Source: Poriferisodalis sp965226645 (GTDB taxonomy: Bacteria; Actinomycetota; Acidimicrobiia; Acidimicrobiales; Poriferisodalaceae). From it: a stretch of DNA of 64,000 bases. The notes under the pieces were generated by a model that saw only the letters and a program-made list of their open reading frames with translations, was not told the DNA's origin and did no database searches. The stretch's first letter is position 1; every line of letters begins with the position of its first letter. Position numbers and translations under genes: made by a program. The stretch is taken from positions 496,001 to 560,000 of the forward strand of contig CBDDDL010000004.1 in the NCBI GenBank assembly GCA_965226645.1, written 5' to 3'. Below are positions 17,266-25,131 of the stretch, in pieces.

Positions 17266-17661
17266 TCAGGCACCAGAGGAGCTGAGCGGGGCGCAGTCGG
17301 AGGCACACCCGCTGTTGCTCGGCGGTGTAGCCGGTGTGGCCGGCCGGTGCAGGACGCCTGAAGTCGGTCGAAGCTCCAATTCAAGACCATCGGCGGTCTC
17401 GACGGTCCGGGCGCTGGCGTCCACGATCATCGAGTAGCCGCCCGGCTCGTACGGCGGCCACAGCACTGAGATACTGGGCCGCTGCGCCACGTTGGCTGCT
17501 GCGGACCGGCTGGCGCCGCAGCGCAGCACCTCACCATCGAGGCGCATGGCCAGGTGGGCGATGTGCGGTGTGGCGTCGTCACGCACGGTCAGCACGTAGG
17601 CCGCTGCACCGAAACGCTCCATCTGGTTGCCGACGTCGGCGGGCTCCACGGGGATGCTCAT
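17266..17661 (-). CDS. Pyridoxamine 5'-phosphate oxidase-like (PPOX/FMN or F420) protein
   Basis: 131 residues from the ATG at 17661. The small split-barrel pattern is visible in AAYVLTVRDDATPHIAHLAM and LRCGASRSAAANVAQRPSISVLWPP, with a central GGYSMIVDASA strand. PPOX-fold proteins of this size bind FMN, F420 or heme and act on small substrates; the substrate is unknown. It stands alone between vapBC and tRNA-Ala. Its C-terminal 25 residues are low-complexity (Pro/Ser/Ala), perhaps a read-on tail. Confidence 0.7.
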   Translation of the reverse strand: MSIPVEPADVGNQMERFGAAAYVLTVRDDATPHIAHLAMRLDGEVLRCGASRSAAANVAQRPSISVLWPPYEPGGYSMIVDASARTVETADGLELELRPTSGVLHRPATPATPPSNSGCASDCAPLSSSGA

Positions 17662-17750
17662 ATGCGGGACGTTACGCCCGCAGCGGCTCCCCGCGCACCC
17701 TGCCGACTCCTTCGAATTCCGCCGGCGCGCTGGTATCGTCGTGGAGCCTC

Positions 17751-17823
17751 GGGGCTATAGCTCAGTTGGTAGAGCGCTTCCATGGCATGGAAGAGGTCAG
17801 GGGTTCAATTCCCCTTAGCTCCA
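17751..17823 (+). tRNA. tRNA-Ala(GGC)
   Basis: 73 nt with acceptor arm GGGGCTA/TAGCTCC. The D arm is GCTCAGTTGGTAGAGC. The anticodon stem CTTCC/GGAAG encloses loop ATGGCAT (anticodon GGC), and the T arm has GGTTCAATTCC. The discriminator is A, and CCA is not encoded. An integrase relic lies directly downstream. Confidence 0.95.
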
Positions 17824-17835
17824 CTTGAGAGACTT

Positions 17836-18261
17836 GCGCGGCTACCCCAGCGTCAGCCTCGCTGGCGCAACAAGCACGCTGCCAACGAATGGCTCGCCAG
17901 CCACGAGCGTTACGCATTCGCCCGCATTGGCGAGGTCCCGTGCAACGCATCGAGCGCAGCGACATCATCGCTGTCCTCTCCCCGATCTGGACCACAAAGC
18001 CGGAGACGGCACGGCGAGCCGTTGAGCTGGCAAGCACTGCTCAAGCTGCTACGCACCTAGGAGCTGGACACGACGGTGCACGGCTTTCGATCAGCATTCA
18101 AGACATGGTGCATCGAGCAGACCGCTACCCCGTGGGCCGTGGGCGAGGCAGCTCTGGCTCATGTCGTGGGCAACAGCGTCGAGGCCGCATATGTCCGCAC
18201 GGATCTCTTTGATCAACGTCGCCATCTCATGCAAGACTGTGCGAACTACGTCGCACACTGA
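17836..18261 (+). pseudogene. Relic of a P4-type tyrosine integrase next to tRNA-Ala
   Basis: Pieces of one integrase appear in order but in different frames. First comes WRNKHAANEWLASHERYAFA (N-terminal core-binding region). Then IIAVLSPIWTTKPETARRA appears in another frame. The last piece, WQALLKLLRT, a TAG at 18058, and VHGFRSAFKTWCIEQT...ALAHVVGNSVEAAYVRTDL, contains the HxxR box, the ALAHV...EAAY Tyr box and the RR-LM tail. The middle of the catalytic domain is deleted. P4-like integrases usually insert their islands at tRNA 3' ends, so tRNA-Ala was probably the attachment site. Confidence 0.85.
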
Positions 18262-18388
18262 CCGACACAGCCGTTCTCGGCCCGGCCAGCACGATTCCTC
18301 CGCGACGAAGCCGGCATTGAACGCTGCACGGGGTTCCTGGGCGGCACCGCGATCCGCGGTGATCGGACCCTCGATTAGGTCCAGCCTC

Positions 18389-19024
18389 CTAGCTGCAGCA
18401 GGTGTCGGCCAGGGAGTCGGCCCGCCAGGTGGCGACGGCCGCATAGGCCGCGGCGGCGGCGATGCACAGCCCGGCCAGCGGGTCGGCCCACCACCAGCCC
18501 AGTGCGGCGTTGGCGCCGAGCCCCACGAGCAGAGCGCCCGACATCAGCGAGCACAGGATGGTCTGGTTCGCCTCGGCCTCGACGGCCCGCGATCCCATGA
18601 GCGGGGCCAGCCTCCCCTTGGCCCTGGCCAGCAGAGGCATCGCCGCCAGCGACAGCGCCGCCATCACGATTCCCACCAGCGATTGGCCGGGACGGTCGGC
18701 CAGTACCAGGTCGCGTACCGACTCCACCCCCACATAGACGGCCAGGGCGGCGAAGCTGACCGCGATCAGGCGCTGGGCCAGCCGGTCCGCTTCCTGCTTG
18801 CAGCCCGTGCGGCGCTCCTGGGCCAGCCGCCAGGCGAGGATCAGCGCAGCCGACACCTCGATGCCGGAGTCCAGGCCGAAGCCGATGAGGCTCACCGAGC
18901 CCGCGGCCAGCCCTGCGGCGACGGCGATCACGCCCTCGGCCCCGTTCCAGCCGATGGTTGCCGCGGTGAGCCACTTCTGGCGGGTCACGGCCTGTTCTCG
19001 AGTGGTGGGCTCAGTAAGTGCCAT
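18389..19024 (-). CDS. Cation diffusion facilitator (CDF)-like transporter
   Basis: 211 residues with about six hydrophobic helices. Helix 2 has IGFGLDSGIEVSAALILAW and helix 5 EAEANQTILCSLMSGALLVG, the CDF metal-site regions where Asp/Asn/His residues coordinate Zn, Co, Cd or similar. The family's cytoplasmic C-terminal domain is missing, as in the short cation-transporter subfamily. A CCS end may add metal affinity. It is probably cargo of the tRNA-Ala island; direction is export of divalent metal by family knowledge. Confidence 0.82.
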   Translation of the reverse strand: MALTEPTTREQAVTRQKWLTAATIGWNGAEGVIAVAAGLAAGSVSLIGFGLDSGIEVSAALILAWRLAQERRTGCKQEADRLAQRLIAVSFAALAVYVGVESVRDLVLADRPGQSLVGIVMAALSLAAMPLLARAKGRLAPLMGSRAVEAEANQTILCSLMSGALLVGLGANAALGWWWADPLAGLCIAAAAAYAAVATWRADSLADTCCS

Positions 19025-19239
19025 CGAGTCGCCGTCTCCTCGCGAGTGCTCTCTTCGCGAACCGCACTACGGTCGCCGCTATCCCATTGGAGCGGTGGCG
19101 CTTGCGGCATCCCGGCCGGGGTACTTGTGGCTAGTGGGAGCCCCCGTATTGTGCGCACGCTCGGCCCGTCCGCGAGCGAAGCGCACCCATGACCACCGAC
19201 GAACCCACCGCCCCGCCTCCGCCGCCGGTGCCGCCGTGG

Positions 19240-19511
19240 GAGGCGTCCTCGGGTTTGCCTGCTCCACTGATCTCGATCAGCGACTCCGCAGCCGCGGGAT
19301 CGACCTCCTGGCGATCATGGGGACCACCGCGGACTGCTGCGTGAGCGCGACGGTTCGCGAGGCCAACGACCGGGGCTACGACTGCCTGGTGCTCACCGAC
19401 TGCGTTGCCGACGTGTCCGAAGCCCGCACCGCGTCGACTCTCGAGTCCTTCCGCATCAACCCGCTCGGCGCAACGGCGGAACGTTCGGCCCTGCTGGCCG
19501 CGCTCCGATAG
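19240..19511 (+). pseudogene. C-terminal remnant of an isochorismatase-family cysteine hydrolase
   Basis: The frame gives DLDQRLRSRGIDLLAIMGT, TADCCVSATVREANDRGY and DCLVLTDCVADV, which is the C-terminal half of the family. The second Cys in DCCVSATVREA is at the nucleophile position. The N-terminal half with the catalytic Asp and Lys is absent. Upstream DNA in other frames is Pro-rich and unrelated, so this is a truncated gene, not an intact enzyme. Confidence 0.75.
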
Positions 19512-19546
19512 CCGCGCGGGCCTCCCTGGCCTGCGCGGTTCCGAAG

Positions 19547-19831
19547 CTAGGCCTTCTCGGTCGTTGGATCGATGATCTTGCCGATCTCGGTGACCACCGT
19601 CGCCGGAAACCCGCTGCGCTCCGCGTGCTCGTCGATCAGATCCGGGCCGTCGGAGACATAGATGCAGAAGGTCTTGTCACCGGCCACGTAGCTGTGCTCC
19701 CACTGGATGTGTTTGCCTTCGGACTGCATCGCCCGCAGAACCGCATTGGATTGTCCGGCCGCGGCGCGCAGTTGCTCGCGCTCGGCAGAGCCGATGTCAG
19801 GGATGTCCCGTTCGATGACGAAGCGCCGCAT
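19547..19831 (-). CDS. DUF4242-family protein
   Basis: 94 residues from the ATG at 19831, preceded by a strong ribosome site (GGGAGGGA). The frame is open upstream but unlike protein there. The sequence MRRFVIERDIPDIGSAER, then HIQWEHSYVAGDKTFCIYVS and IIDPTTE, matches the DUF4242 pattern: ferredoxin-like fold, W-HSYV and C-IY motifs. Members may bind nickel; function is not known. It lies in the island downstream of tRNA-Ala. Confidence 0.8.
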   Translation of the reverse strand: MRRFVIERDIPDIGSAEREQLRAAAGQSNAVLRAMQSEGKHIQWEHSYVAGDKTFCIYVSDGPDLIDEHAERSGFPATVVTEIGKIIDPTTEKA

Positions 19832-20147
19832 AGTCCCTCCCTTGGTACTTCTGGCCTCTGACTCTAAACCCTCTGGGGGTGTCCCCGCGGGCTCGACAAG
19901 CACGCCGCGCCGAGCCAGTAGCGCCCTCGCAAGTATCGAGTGCCTTCGAGAAGCTGCGCCTAGCGGCACGGACCGCAGACCCGCGGGCTCAGTGTCGGAG
20001 GAGGGACTGTGTCTCCGCAGGTCAGATGTGGGGTTGAGTCGCCAGTTCCCCGAGTTCCCCCCGGTTCAAGTCCCCGCTGACTTCGACTTGGCGAGCCGGG
20101 CCGCGCTTGGGCGGCTTCGCGCCGGTCGATCTTCGCATTGTCCCGTG

Positions 20148-20277
20148 TCAAGCATCTTGCTCAGTCTCGGGCGGGTCTTGTTTGAGGGTCGGGGTTTGCG
20201 GGTGTGCGTCGAGGGGGCGTGCCCAGTCGAGGTTCTCGTGGGGCCTGACGCGGTTGTACTTATGCGGGTGATCGGGT
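20148..20277 (-). pseudogene. C-terminal tail of a DDE transposase
   Basis: No start codon is present, but the frame reads HKYNRVRPHENLDWARPLDA and ends at a stop (20148-20150). YN-VRPHENL is the integrase-core (rve) tail of many transposases. The sequence stops at the 3' end of the adjacent recombinase, so it is a fragment left by a rearrangement. The rest of 19832-20290 shows no other gene. Confidence 0.6.
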
Positions 20278-20289
20278 CAAGTGGGGATG

Positions 20290-21441
20290 TCATGAGGCTT
20301 CCTCGTCGAGTCGGTCGAGGAGGCCGTCGAAGATCTTCTGGCGACCGATCTGGCCCTTGTCGGCGGCGTCGTCGCGTTGGCGGCGCAGCGTTGGTTTGAA
20401 CTCGATCGTGGTGACGAAGAAGTTGCAGGACTCGCAGATCGATTCGAAGTGGCAGTCCATCTCGACGGGTCGGGCGCAGTAGCCGTTGCCGAGCATGCGC
20501 CGGTGCATCTCGGCACGGAGTTTGCGCATCTCGTTGCCTTCGTCGCTGGCGGGGAGTTGGTGGGGTTGGTTGTAGAGGGCCTCGACCTTGTCGGTGACGG
20601 CGAAGTACTCGTCGGCGACGGTCTTGTCGGCGATTCGGGCGTAGACCATGGCCAGGGTCTTGTGGCCGAGCAGGGCGGCGATGGCCTCGAGGCTCATGTC
20701 CCGGTTGATGGCCTGGGTGGCGAGCGTGTGGCGGAGTTGGTGTGGGGTGACGTGGCCGATGTCGGCGTCGTTGGCGATCCGGGCGAGGGCGTTGGCGACG
20801 CGGAGCTTGGTGATGGGCCGTCCGCGTTCGAGCAGGAGTCGGTCGCTGCGCAGGCCGCTGGGGCGATGGTTGTCGATCCAGTCGTCGAGCAGGGTCTTGA
20901 GCTCGGGGTGGAGCGGGATGTAGCGGTCGTTGTGGAGCTTGCCGACGGGGATCCGCAGCCAGAACGCGGAGCCGATCTGCACGACGGCATCGACGCTGAG
21001 TGCGAGGAGTTCGCTGAGACGGATGCCGGTGCGGGCGAGGATCTCGACGCAGAGCCTGGCGAGCGGGTCGGGTTCGGTTCGTGTCGCTCGGGCGAGCTTG
21101 GCTGCTGCGGCGTCGTCGAGGAATCGGGGCAGGGGCCGGTCGATGCGGGGGAGGTCGCCGGAGAACAGCAGCGGCCGGGTGGGGGCGTCGGGGTAGCCCC
21201 AGTCGGTCGTCCGCTCGAAGAAGCAGCCGAGGTTGATGAGGTGTTCTTTGATCGTGGTGCGAGCCAGCGGTTTGCCGGTGCGGGCGCTGGGGCGGGTGCC
21301 CAGCCAGGTCTTGAAGGCCTCAATGTGGTGGCGCTCGAGTTCGGCGCAGCTGTCGATGTCGGGGTGGTGGGCGGCGAGCCAGGTGCCGAAGACTCGCAGA
21401 TGTTGCTCTGAATCACCCCGGGACGTTCCTATAGATGTCAA
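20290..21441 (-). CDS. Tyrosine recombinase with Cys-rich tail (5'-truncated)
   Basis: Up to 383 residues; the first codon is a TTG, and the N-terminus is cut where the IS110 remnant begins. Catalytic residues are intact: ARTGIRLSELLAL (Arg I), GKLHNDRYIPL (Lys), PHQLRHTLAT (His-x-x-Arg), LLGHKTLAMVYARI (His and the Tyr nucleophile). The SAM-like core-binding domain is nearly complete (HLRVFGTWLAAHHPD onward). After the Tyr box comes a tail of about 110 residues with four Cys, probably zinc-binding, known from Tn554-like transposon recombinases. It may be inactive because of the truncation. Confidence 0.75.
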   Translation of the reverse strand: MTSIGTSRGDSEQHLRVFGTWLAAHHPDIDSCAELERHHIEAFKTWLGTRPSARTGKPLARTTIKEHLINLGCFFERTTDWGYPDAPTRPLLFSGDLPRIDRPLPRFLDDAAAAKLARATRTEPDPLARLCVEILARTGIRLSELLALSVDAVVQIGSAFWLRIPVGKLHNDRYIPLHPELKTLLDDWIDNHRPSGLRSDRLLLERGRPITKLRVANALARIANDADIGHVTPHQLRHTLATQAINRDMSLEAIAALLGHKTLAMVYARIADKTVADEYFAVTDKVEALYNQPHQLPASDEGNEMRKLRAEMHRRMLGNGYCARPVEMDCHFESICESCNFFVTTIEFKPTLRRQRDDAADKGQIGRQKIFDGLLDRLDEEAS

Positions 21442-22102
21442 GTGCGGGTTGTGAGGGTGGAGAGGTCGCCTCGCAGTGTGCGGTAGAGCTCTCGGGCGAC
21501 GAAGCGTTTGAGGCAGCGGATGGCTTCTTTTTGGTCTTGCCTTGGGCGAGGCGGCGGTCGGTGTAGCTGCGGGTGCGTTCGCAGTAGCGGAGCCCGACGA
21601 TGACGATCATGTGCAAGGCGCGGTTGGCTGCGCGGTTGGCGGCGAAGTTGAGTCGGTGACGCTGGGTGCGCCCGCTCGACGCGGGGACCGGCGCTGTCGC
21701 GCACAGATGAGCGAACGACGCCTCAGTGCTGAGGCGGTCGATGTTGTGGCCCGCGGCGACGATCAGGATCGCGGTGTGGTGAGTGCCGCACCCGAGCCGT
21801 GACAGGGTTGTGGGCGCCGCGGTGGCGACGAGCCGATCAAGCCGGTGCTCAAGCTCGGCGGCCTCAGCGCCGAGCTGGGCGACGCGGCGCCCCAAACTGC
21901 GCAGTGCTGGGTTGGCGGCCTGGGCGGGATCGGCGAGACGGTCCGTGTCGGGCCGCAACCGAGCGCACACGGCGGCGGTGCCCTCCAGGATCCGGCGGGT
22001 GTCGAGCTGCTCACGCAACGCAGCCGGAGCAGTGACGAGCAGGTCGCCGAGCTGGGCGACGCGGCGGCGCGGGCCTTGACGGCCCGACTGATGTCGCGTC
22101 AT
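21413..22102 (-). pseudogene. IS110-family transposase remnant
   Basis: It contains the C-terminal Transposase_20 region: TTLSRLGCGTHHTAILIVAA, FAHLCATAPVPASSGRTQRH, then NRAANRALHMIVIVGLRYCE. The N-terminal DEDD catalytic domain is absent upstream. A frameshift just after GKTKK moves the true C-terminus into another frame (EAIRCLKRFVARELYRTL, ending near 21438). The element is both truncated and shifted. Its right end cuts the neighbouring recombinase. Confidence 0.82.
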
Positions 22103-22119
22103 GGGAGCACATCACCGAA

Positions 22120-22374
22120 GTGGTGCGCTGGCTACTGGGGCAACGCATCAACGATGCGACCCCTGAACGCATCGGTCTCATCTGCCAGGAGCTGTGGCAC
22201 GCGGACTATCGCTACACGATCATGCACGACCGAACCACGCTCAATCTCAACAAGATATGGCTCGGGACATGGGCGACCGCTTTCGACGATGAGGCCAACG
22301 ATGCGGCTCCCGGAAATGACACCTGGCATGGTGGCTTCGCAGATCGGCCAACGAGAGGGCTTTGCAATGACTGA
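22120..22374 (+). CDS. Hypothetical protein, probably 5'-truncated
   Basis: 84 residues from a GTG at 22120. The frame is open without a good start back to about 22084 (reading TDVASWEHITEVVRWLLGQR), where it meets the IS110 remnant, so the N-terminus was probably lost. Trp/His-rich sequence (IMHDRTTLNLNKIWLGTW) matches no family I know. It overlaps the next gene by 8 bp, suggesting an old operon. Confidence 0.45.
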   Translation: MVRWLLGQRINDATPERIGLICQELWHADYRYTIMHDRTTLNLNKIWLGTWATAFDDEANDAAPGNDTWHGGFADRPTRGLCND

Positions 22375-22795
22375 ACACCGGATAGCGCTACAACCACGAG
22401 AGCACGACTCGGTTCCCGGCGCTCTCGACTACCGAGCTGTCTGCGAACCTTGCGACTGGGCGGGGCCTTGGCGTGCAAGCCCAGACACCGGTTGTAACGA
22501 CGGGTTCCTGCACTGCCAGTTCGAAGACCGGGAGGCGCGGGTCATCGAACGCGGTGGACGCAGGTTCAGGGTCTGCGCGTACGAGAAGCATCTCTGGCTG
22601 CAGGACTGGTGTGAGAGCTGCCGACAGCACAACTACAAGAGCACCAGCATTATCCGAGGCAGGGTCGCGCACCGGGTGAGCGCACGTCTGGAACGAGCCA
22701 TCCGGCGGAGACTGAGGCGACCACGCCGCCCTTGTCCCTCTTGCAAGGGCCCGAGGTTCGACATCAATGAGGTGCTCACCGAGGATGCCACATGA
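22367..22795 (+). CDS. Hypothetical Cys-rich protein
   Basis: 142 residues from the ATG at 22367. Cys pairs are spaced like zinc ribbons: CEPCDWAGPW, CESCRQHNY and CPSCKGPRF near the end. The C-terminus before the last pair is very Arg-rich, so nucleic-acid binding is possible. It overlaps its upstream neighbour by 8 bp and the next ORF by ATGA, so three or more small genes form a tight cluster. Unknown function; probably mobile-element cargo. Confidence 0.55.
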   Translation: MTEHRIALQPREHDSVPGALDYRAVCEPCDWAGPWRASPDTGCNDGFLHCQFEDREARVIERGGRRFRVCAYEKHLWLQDWCESCRQHNYKSTSIIRGRVAHRVSARLERAIRRRLRRPRRPCPSCKGPRFDINEVLTEDAT

Positions 22796-23034
22796 TCTCC
22801 CCACCGCCAAGTCTGAGTATCCGTGAGGGGCAATCCGACGATCGTTGGCGTGCCGGAAAGCAGAACGGTTCCGTCATCCCCGGCAGTCAGTCGTCGAGTA
22901 CCTGCAGATGCGGCGCTTGGCGGCGCAGTGGTCTCACCGGCAGTACTCGCTGTGCGCGGAGCGATGCCCGGATCAACCGGCACGGGGAACCAGTCGGTGC
23001 GTTCATCTGCGACGGGCAGGCTCACCCCCGGTGA
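22792..23034 (+). CDS. Hypothetical small protein
   Basis: 80 residues. The ATG overlaps the previous stop by ATGA (22792-22795), the main reason to believe it. It contains two to three Cys (STCRCGAWRR, FICDGQAHP) but no recognisable domain. A plus-strand ORF in another frame (22823-23221) and a minus-strand ORF overlap it, so the true reading frame is uncertain. Confidence 0.35.
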   Translation: MISPPPSLSIREGQSDDRWRAGKQNGSVIPGSQSSSTCRCGAWRRSGLTGSTRCARSDARINRHGEPVGAFICDGQAHPR

Positions 23035-23221
23035 TCGGATCTTGTTGCTGGCGACGATCTGTGGCGCGGAGAACATCATTGTGGGATTGGTCAGGAGCTG
23101 GGGCGGCGAGATCCCATGGATCGCTGGCTGCCAGCTCTGTGAATGGCGTCCGGGCAAACCAGAGGACGCTGGCATTCACACGCTCATGGGACATCTGAGC
23201 GAACGGCACGACACCATTTGA
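22823..23221 (+). CDS. Hypothetical protein, possibly frameshifted into the next ORF
   Basis: 132 residues from a GTG. Only the last 60 residues look protein-like: IPWIAGCQLCEWRPGKPEDA and HTLMGHLSERHDTI. The next Cys-rich frame opens exactly here (23199), so the two may once have been one protein joined by a frameshift near 23215. The N-terminal half may be shadow sequence. Confidence 0.3.
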   Translation: MRGNPTIVGVPESRTVPSSPAVSRRVPADAALGGAVVSPAVLAVRGAMPGSTGTGNQSVRSSATGRLTPGDRILLLATICGAENIIVGLVRSWGGEIPWIAGCQLCEWRPGKPEDAGIHTLMGHLSERHDTI

Positions 23222-23603
23222 AGACGTCGCGACAAACTGTCTCGCCTGCGGTGAGGTTGTCGAGTGGCCTGCGGGCACAGTCTGCGAGCGCTGTGATGAT
23301 TTCCGCTGCCGCGAATGCCACGCGAACCACGACTGCCCGCTCACCTTCGATATTGAGCATGCCGAGGATGGCTCTCAGCCTGCGAATCCGACGGCTGCGA
23401 ATCCGCTCGCCGATCTGAGACTCTTCGTATGTCGGGCGGGCGGCATTGAGGCCGCAGAGATGTGGTCCGCTGTAGTCGTCGGCGACGTGAGCCTCGAGCC
23501 TGACGATCCCCGCGGTCTGTGCGACGAGCCGCCGCTGGTGCCATGGCGCGACACACCCGCACCGTCAGGAGCCATGCGGAGCCAGCCGAATTCGGATGAG
23601 TGA
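23199..23603 (+). pseudogene. Cys-rich ORF without a start codon
   Basis: An open frame without ATG or GTG at its beginning, reading NCLACGEVVEWPAGTVCERC, then DDFRCRECHANHDCPLTF and a longer C-terminal part ending PNSDE. Three CxxC/CxxH-like pairs in 35 residues suggest a zinc-binding module. It ends 8 bp inside the next ORF (ATGAGTGA), the same 8-bp overlap style seen at 22367. Probably the distal part of a frameshifted gene. Confidence 0.4.
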
Positions 23604-23874
23604 GCGCACACCAGATGGGCGCCGGCCGATGGACTGCGGCGGCACTCACCATGGGCAACATCGAAGCAAGCCCCTGGATCACTCCACCGGCCGGATCGGG
23701 CACACCTGCCTGATCTGCGACGTGGATGTTGTGCACACATGCGACTGCGCCATGAATGAGTTGCTCGGCGAACTCCATCGGTGGTTGCAAGTGAACGGTC
23801 ATGATGACCGTTGCGAACACATGCAGCCGACCGATGGAGGTGTCCAGTATGGCAGCGAGACTGAGTTTGGATGA
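23596..23874 (+). pseudogene. Small Cys/His ORF interrupted by the IS30 element
   Basis: The first 60 or so residues (CGGTHHGQHRSKPLDH, HTCLICDVDVVHTCDCAM) look like a continuation of the Cys-rich cluster. From 23779 on, the frame runs into the left inverted repeat of IS30 and its protein continuation is IS sequence. The original C-terminus is not found right of the IS, where only a cell-wall-repeat remnant is seen. Confidence 0.4.
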
Positions 23875-24819
23875 GCGGGTGTTCATCGAGTCGTCGCTCG
23901 GGGCGGGCCGCAGCGTCGCGGACGTAGCGCGGCGGCTGGGCCGTGATCGGTCCACGGTGCATCGCGAGCTGGCCCGCTGCGCCGGGCGGGCGGGCTATGA
24001 CGCTCGCTGGGCGCACGCGTCGGCATGCGCGAGGGCGCGACGAGAGCGAACGCCCAAGCTGGCGGCCGATCGGGTGCTGGCCGCCGCGGTCGATGAGCGC
24101 TTGAAGCTGCGCTGGTCCCCGCACGCGACCGCGGCGGACCTGCGCGAGGCGGGCATGAGCGTGTGCGCGGAGACGATCTATCGGGCGTGCTACGCGAACG
24201 ACGCGCGCAGCGGCCTGCCCGCCGGCACCTGGGCGAAGCTGCCGCGGCGCTGTCGGCGCCGTCGGCCGCGCAGCGTCGCGCAGGCCCAAAAGCCCAGCCC
24301 GCTGGGGGAATACCGGCCGATAGCCGACCGGCCCGACGACGTCGAGGACCGTATAGAGCCCGGCCACTGGGAAGGCGACCTCATCGTCGGCAAAGCGAAC
24401 CTCACCGCCGCGGTCACGATCGTGGAGCGCACCAGCCGCTACACGGTCACCGCAGCGCTGCCCGACGGCTACGGCGCGCCCCAGGTCGCCGCCGCGGTCA
24501 CCGCGGCGCTGGGCCGCCAGCCCGGCGCGCTCGTGCGCAGCCTCACCTGGGACCAAGGCCGCGAGATGGCCCGCTGGGCCGACGTCGAGGCCGCGCTCGG
24601 CATCGAGGTGTTCTTCTGCGAGCCGCGCTCGCCGTGGCAGCGACCCACCAACGAGCAGACCAACGGACTGCTGCGCCGATGGCTCCCCAAAGGCACCAGC
24701 CTCGACATCGGACAACTGCGGCTCTCGGTCATCGAGGACAAACTCAACCACATGCCCCGCCGACTCCACCACTGGACATCAGCACACGACATCTACACTC
24801 AACTCACTTGCAACCACCG
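23779..24819 (+). mobile_element. IS30-family insertion sequence
   Basis: Perfect 16-bp inverted repeats bound one transposase gene: cggtggttgcaagtga at 23779-23794 and its reverse complement at 24804-24819. If the outer CG belongs to the target, the element runs 23781-24817 with a 2-bp CG duplication, which fits IS30. About 1040 bp, a normal length for the family, and it looks intact. Confidence 0.88.
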
Positions 24820-24823
24820 GTAG
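23849..24823 (+). CDS. IS30-family transposase
   Basis: 324 residues from the ATG at 23849, chosen for its GGAGGTG ribosome site 7 nt upstream; in-frame ATGs at 23801 and 23804 are less likely. The N-terminal HTH reads SVADVARRLGRDRSTVHREL. The DDE catalytic residues are in GHWEGDLIVG (Asp), TWDQGREMARW (Asp) and TNEQTNGLLRRW (Glu). The C-terminal end overlaps the right inverted repeat. It should be active if expressed. Confidence 0.92.
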   Translation: MAARLSLDERVFIESSLGAGRSVADVARRLGRDRSTVHRELARCAGRAGYDARWAHASACARARRERTPKLAADRVLAAAVDERLKLRWSPHATAADLREAGMSVCAETIYRACYANDARSGLPAGTWAKLPRRCRRRRPRSVAQAQKPSPLGEYRPIADRPDDVEDRIEPGHWEGDLIVGKANLTAAVTIVERTSRYTVTAALPDGYGAPQVAAAVTAALGRQPGALVRSLTWDQGREMARWADVEAALGIEVFFCEPRSPWQRPTNEQTNGLLRRWLPKGTSLDIGQLRLSVIEDKLNHMPRRLHHWTSAHDIYTQLTCNHR

Positions 24824-24851
24824 AGCTTGCCGACCCTCGGCGGATCCGGGC

Positions 24852-24975
24852 TCAGGAGTCGGCGAGGATGCGGCGTGCGGCGCGTGCGGCGGTGTCGGTG
24901 CGGGTGCTGCCAGAGCAGCCGCGACGCCCACATCGGGCGGCGACCAGCCGTTCGCGATCACCAAAGTGAATCACC
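24852..24975 (-). pseudogene. Collapsed remnant of a CWB2 (cell-wall-binding repeat 2) gene
   Basis: On the minus strand one frame reads VIANGWSPPDVGVAAALAA, the start of a CWB2 repeat. Within a few codons another frame gives STRTDTAARAARRILADS and a stop, the usual end of the last CWB2 repeat. The roughly 50 residues between are deleted. It shows that another wall-anchored surface protein once ended here. The rest of 24824-25121 holds nothing else I can identify. Confidence 0.75.
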
Positions 24976-25131
24976 CCGGGCTGTGTTGAGCTGTTCGATC
25001 TCTGCGGCGGGATGTTGTTCGCGGGCACAGCGCCCATGGCGAGCGCCGACGTCAATACCCTGGCCAACCTGATCCTGTCGTATCGACCGAGGCTCTGACA
25101 ATCACCAGATGAAATCGGCGGCTAGTCACCG

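Noticed and set aside
20377..21411. Long plus-strand ORF of 344 residues
   Set aside because: Antisense to a recombinase with intact catalytic motifs; Gly/Val/Glu-rich shadow.
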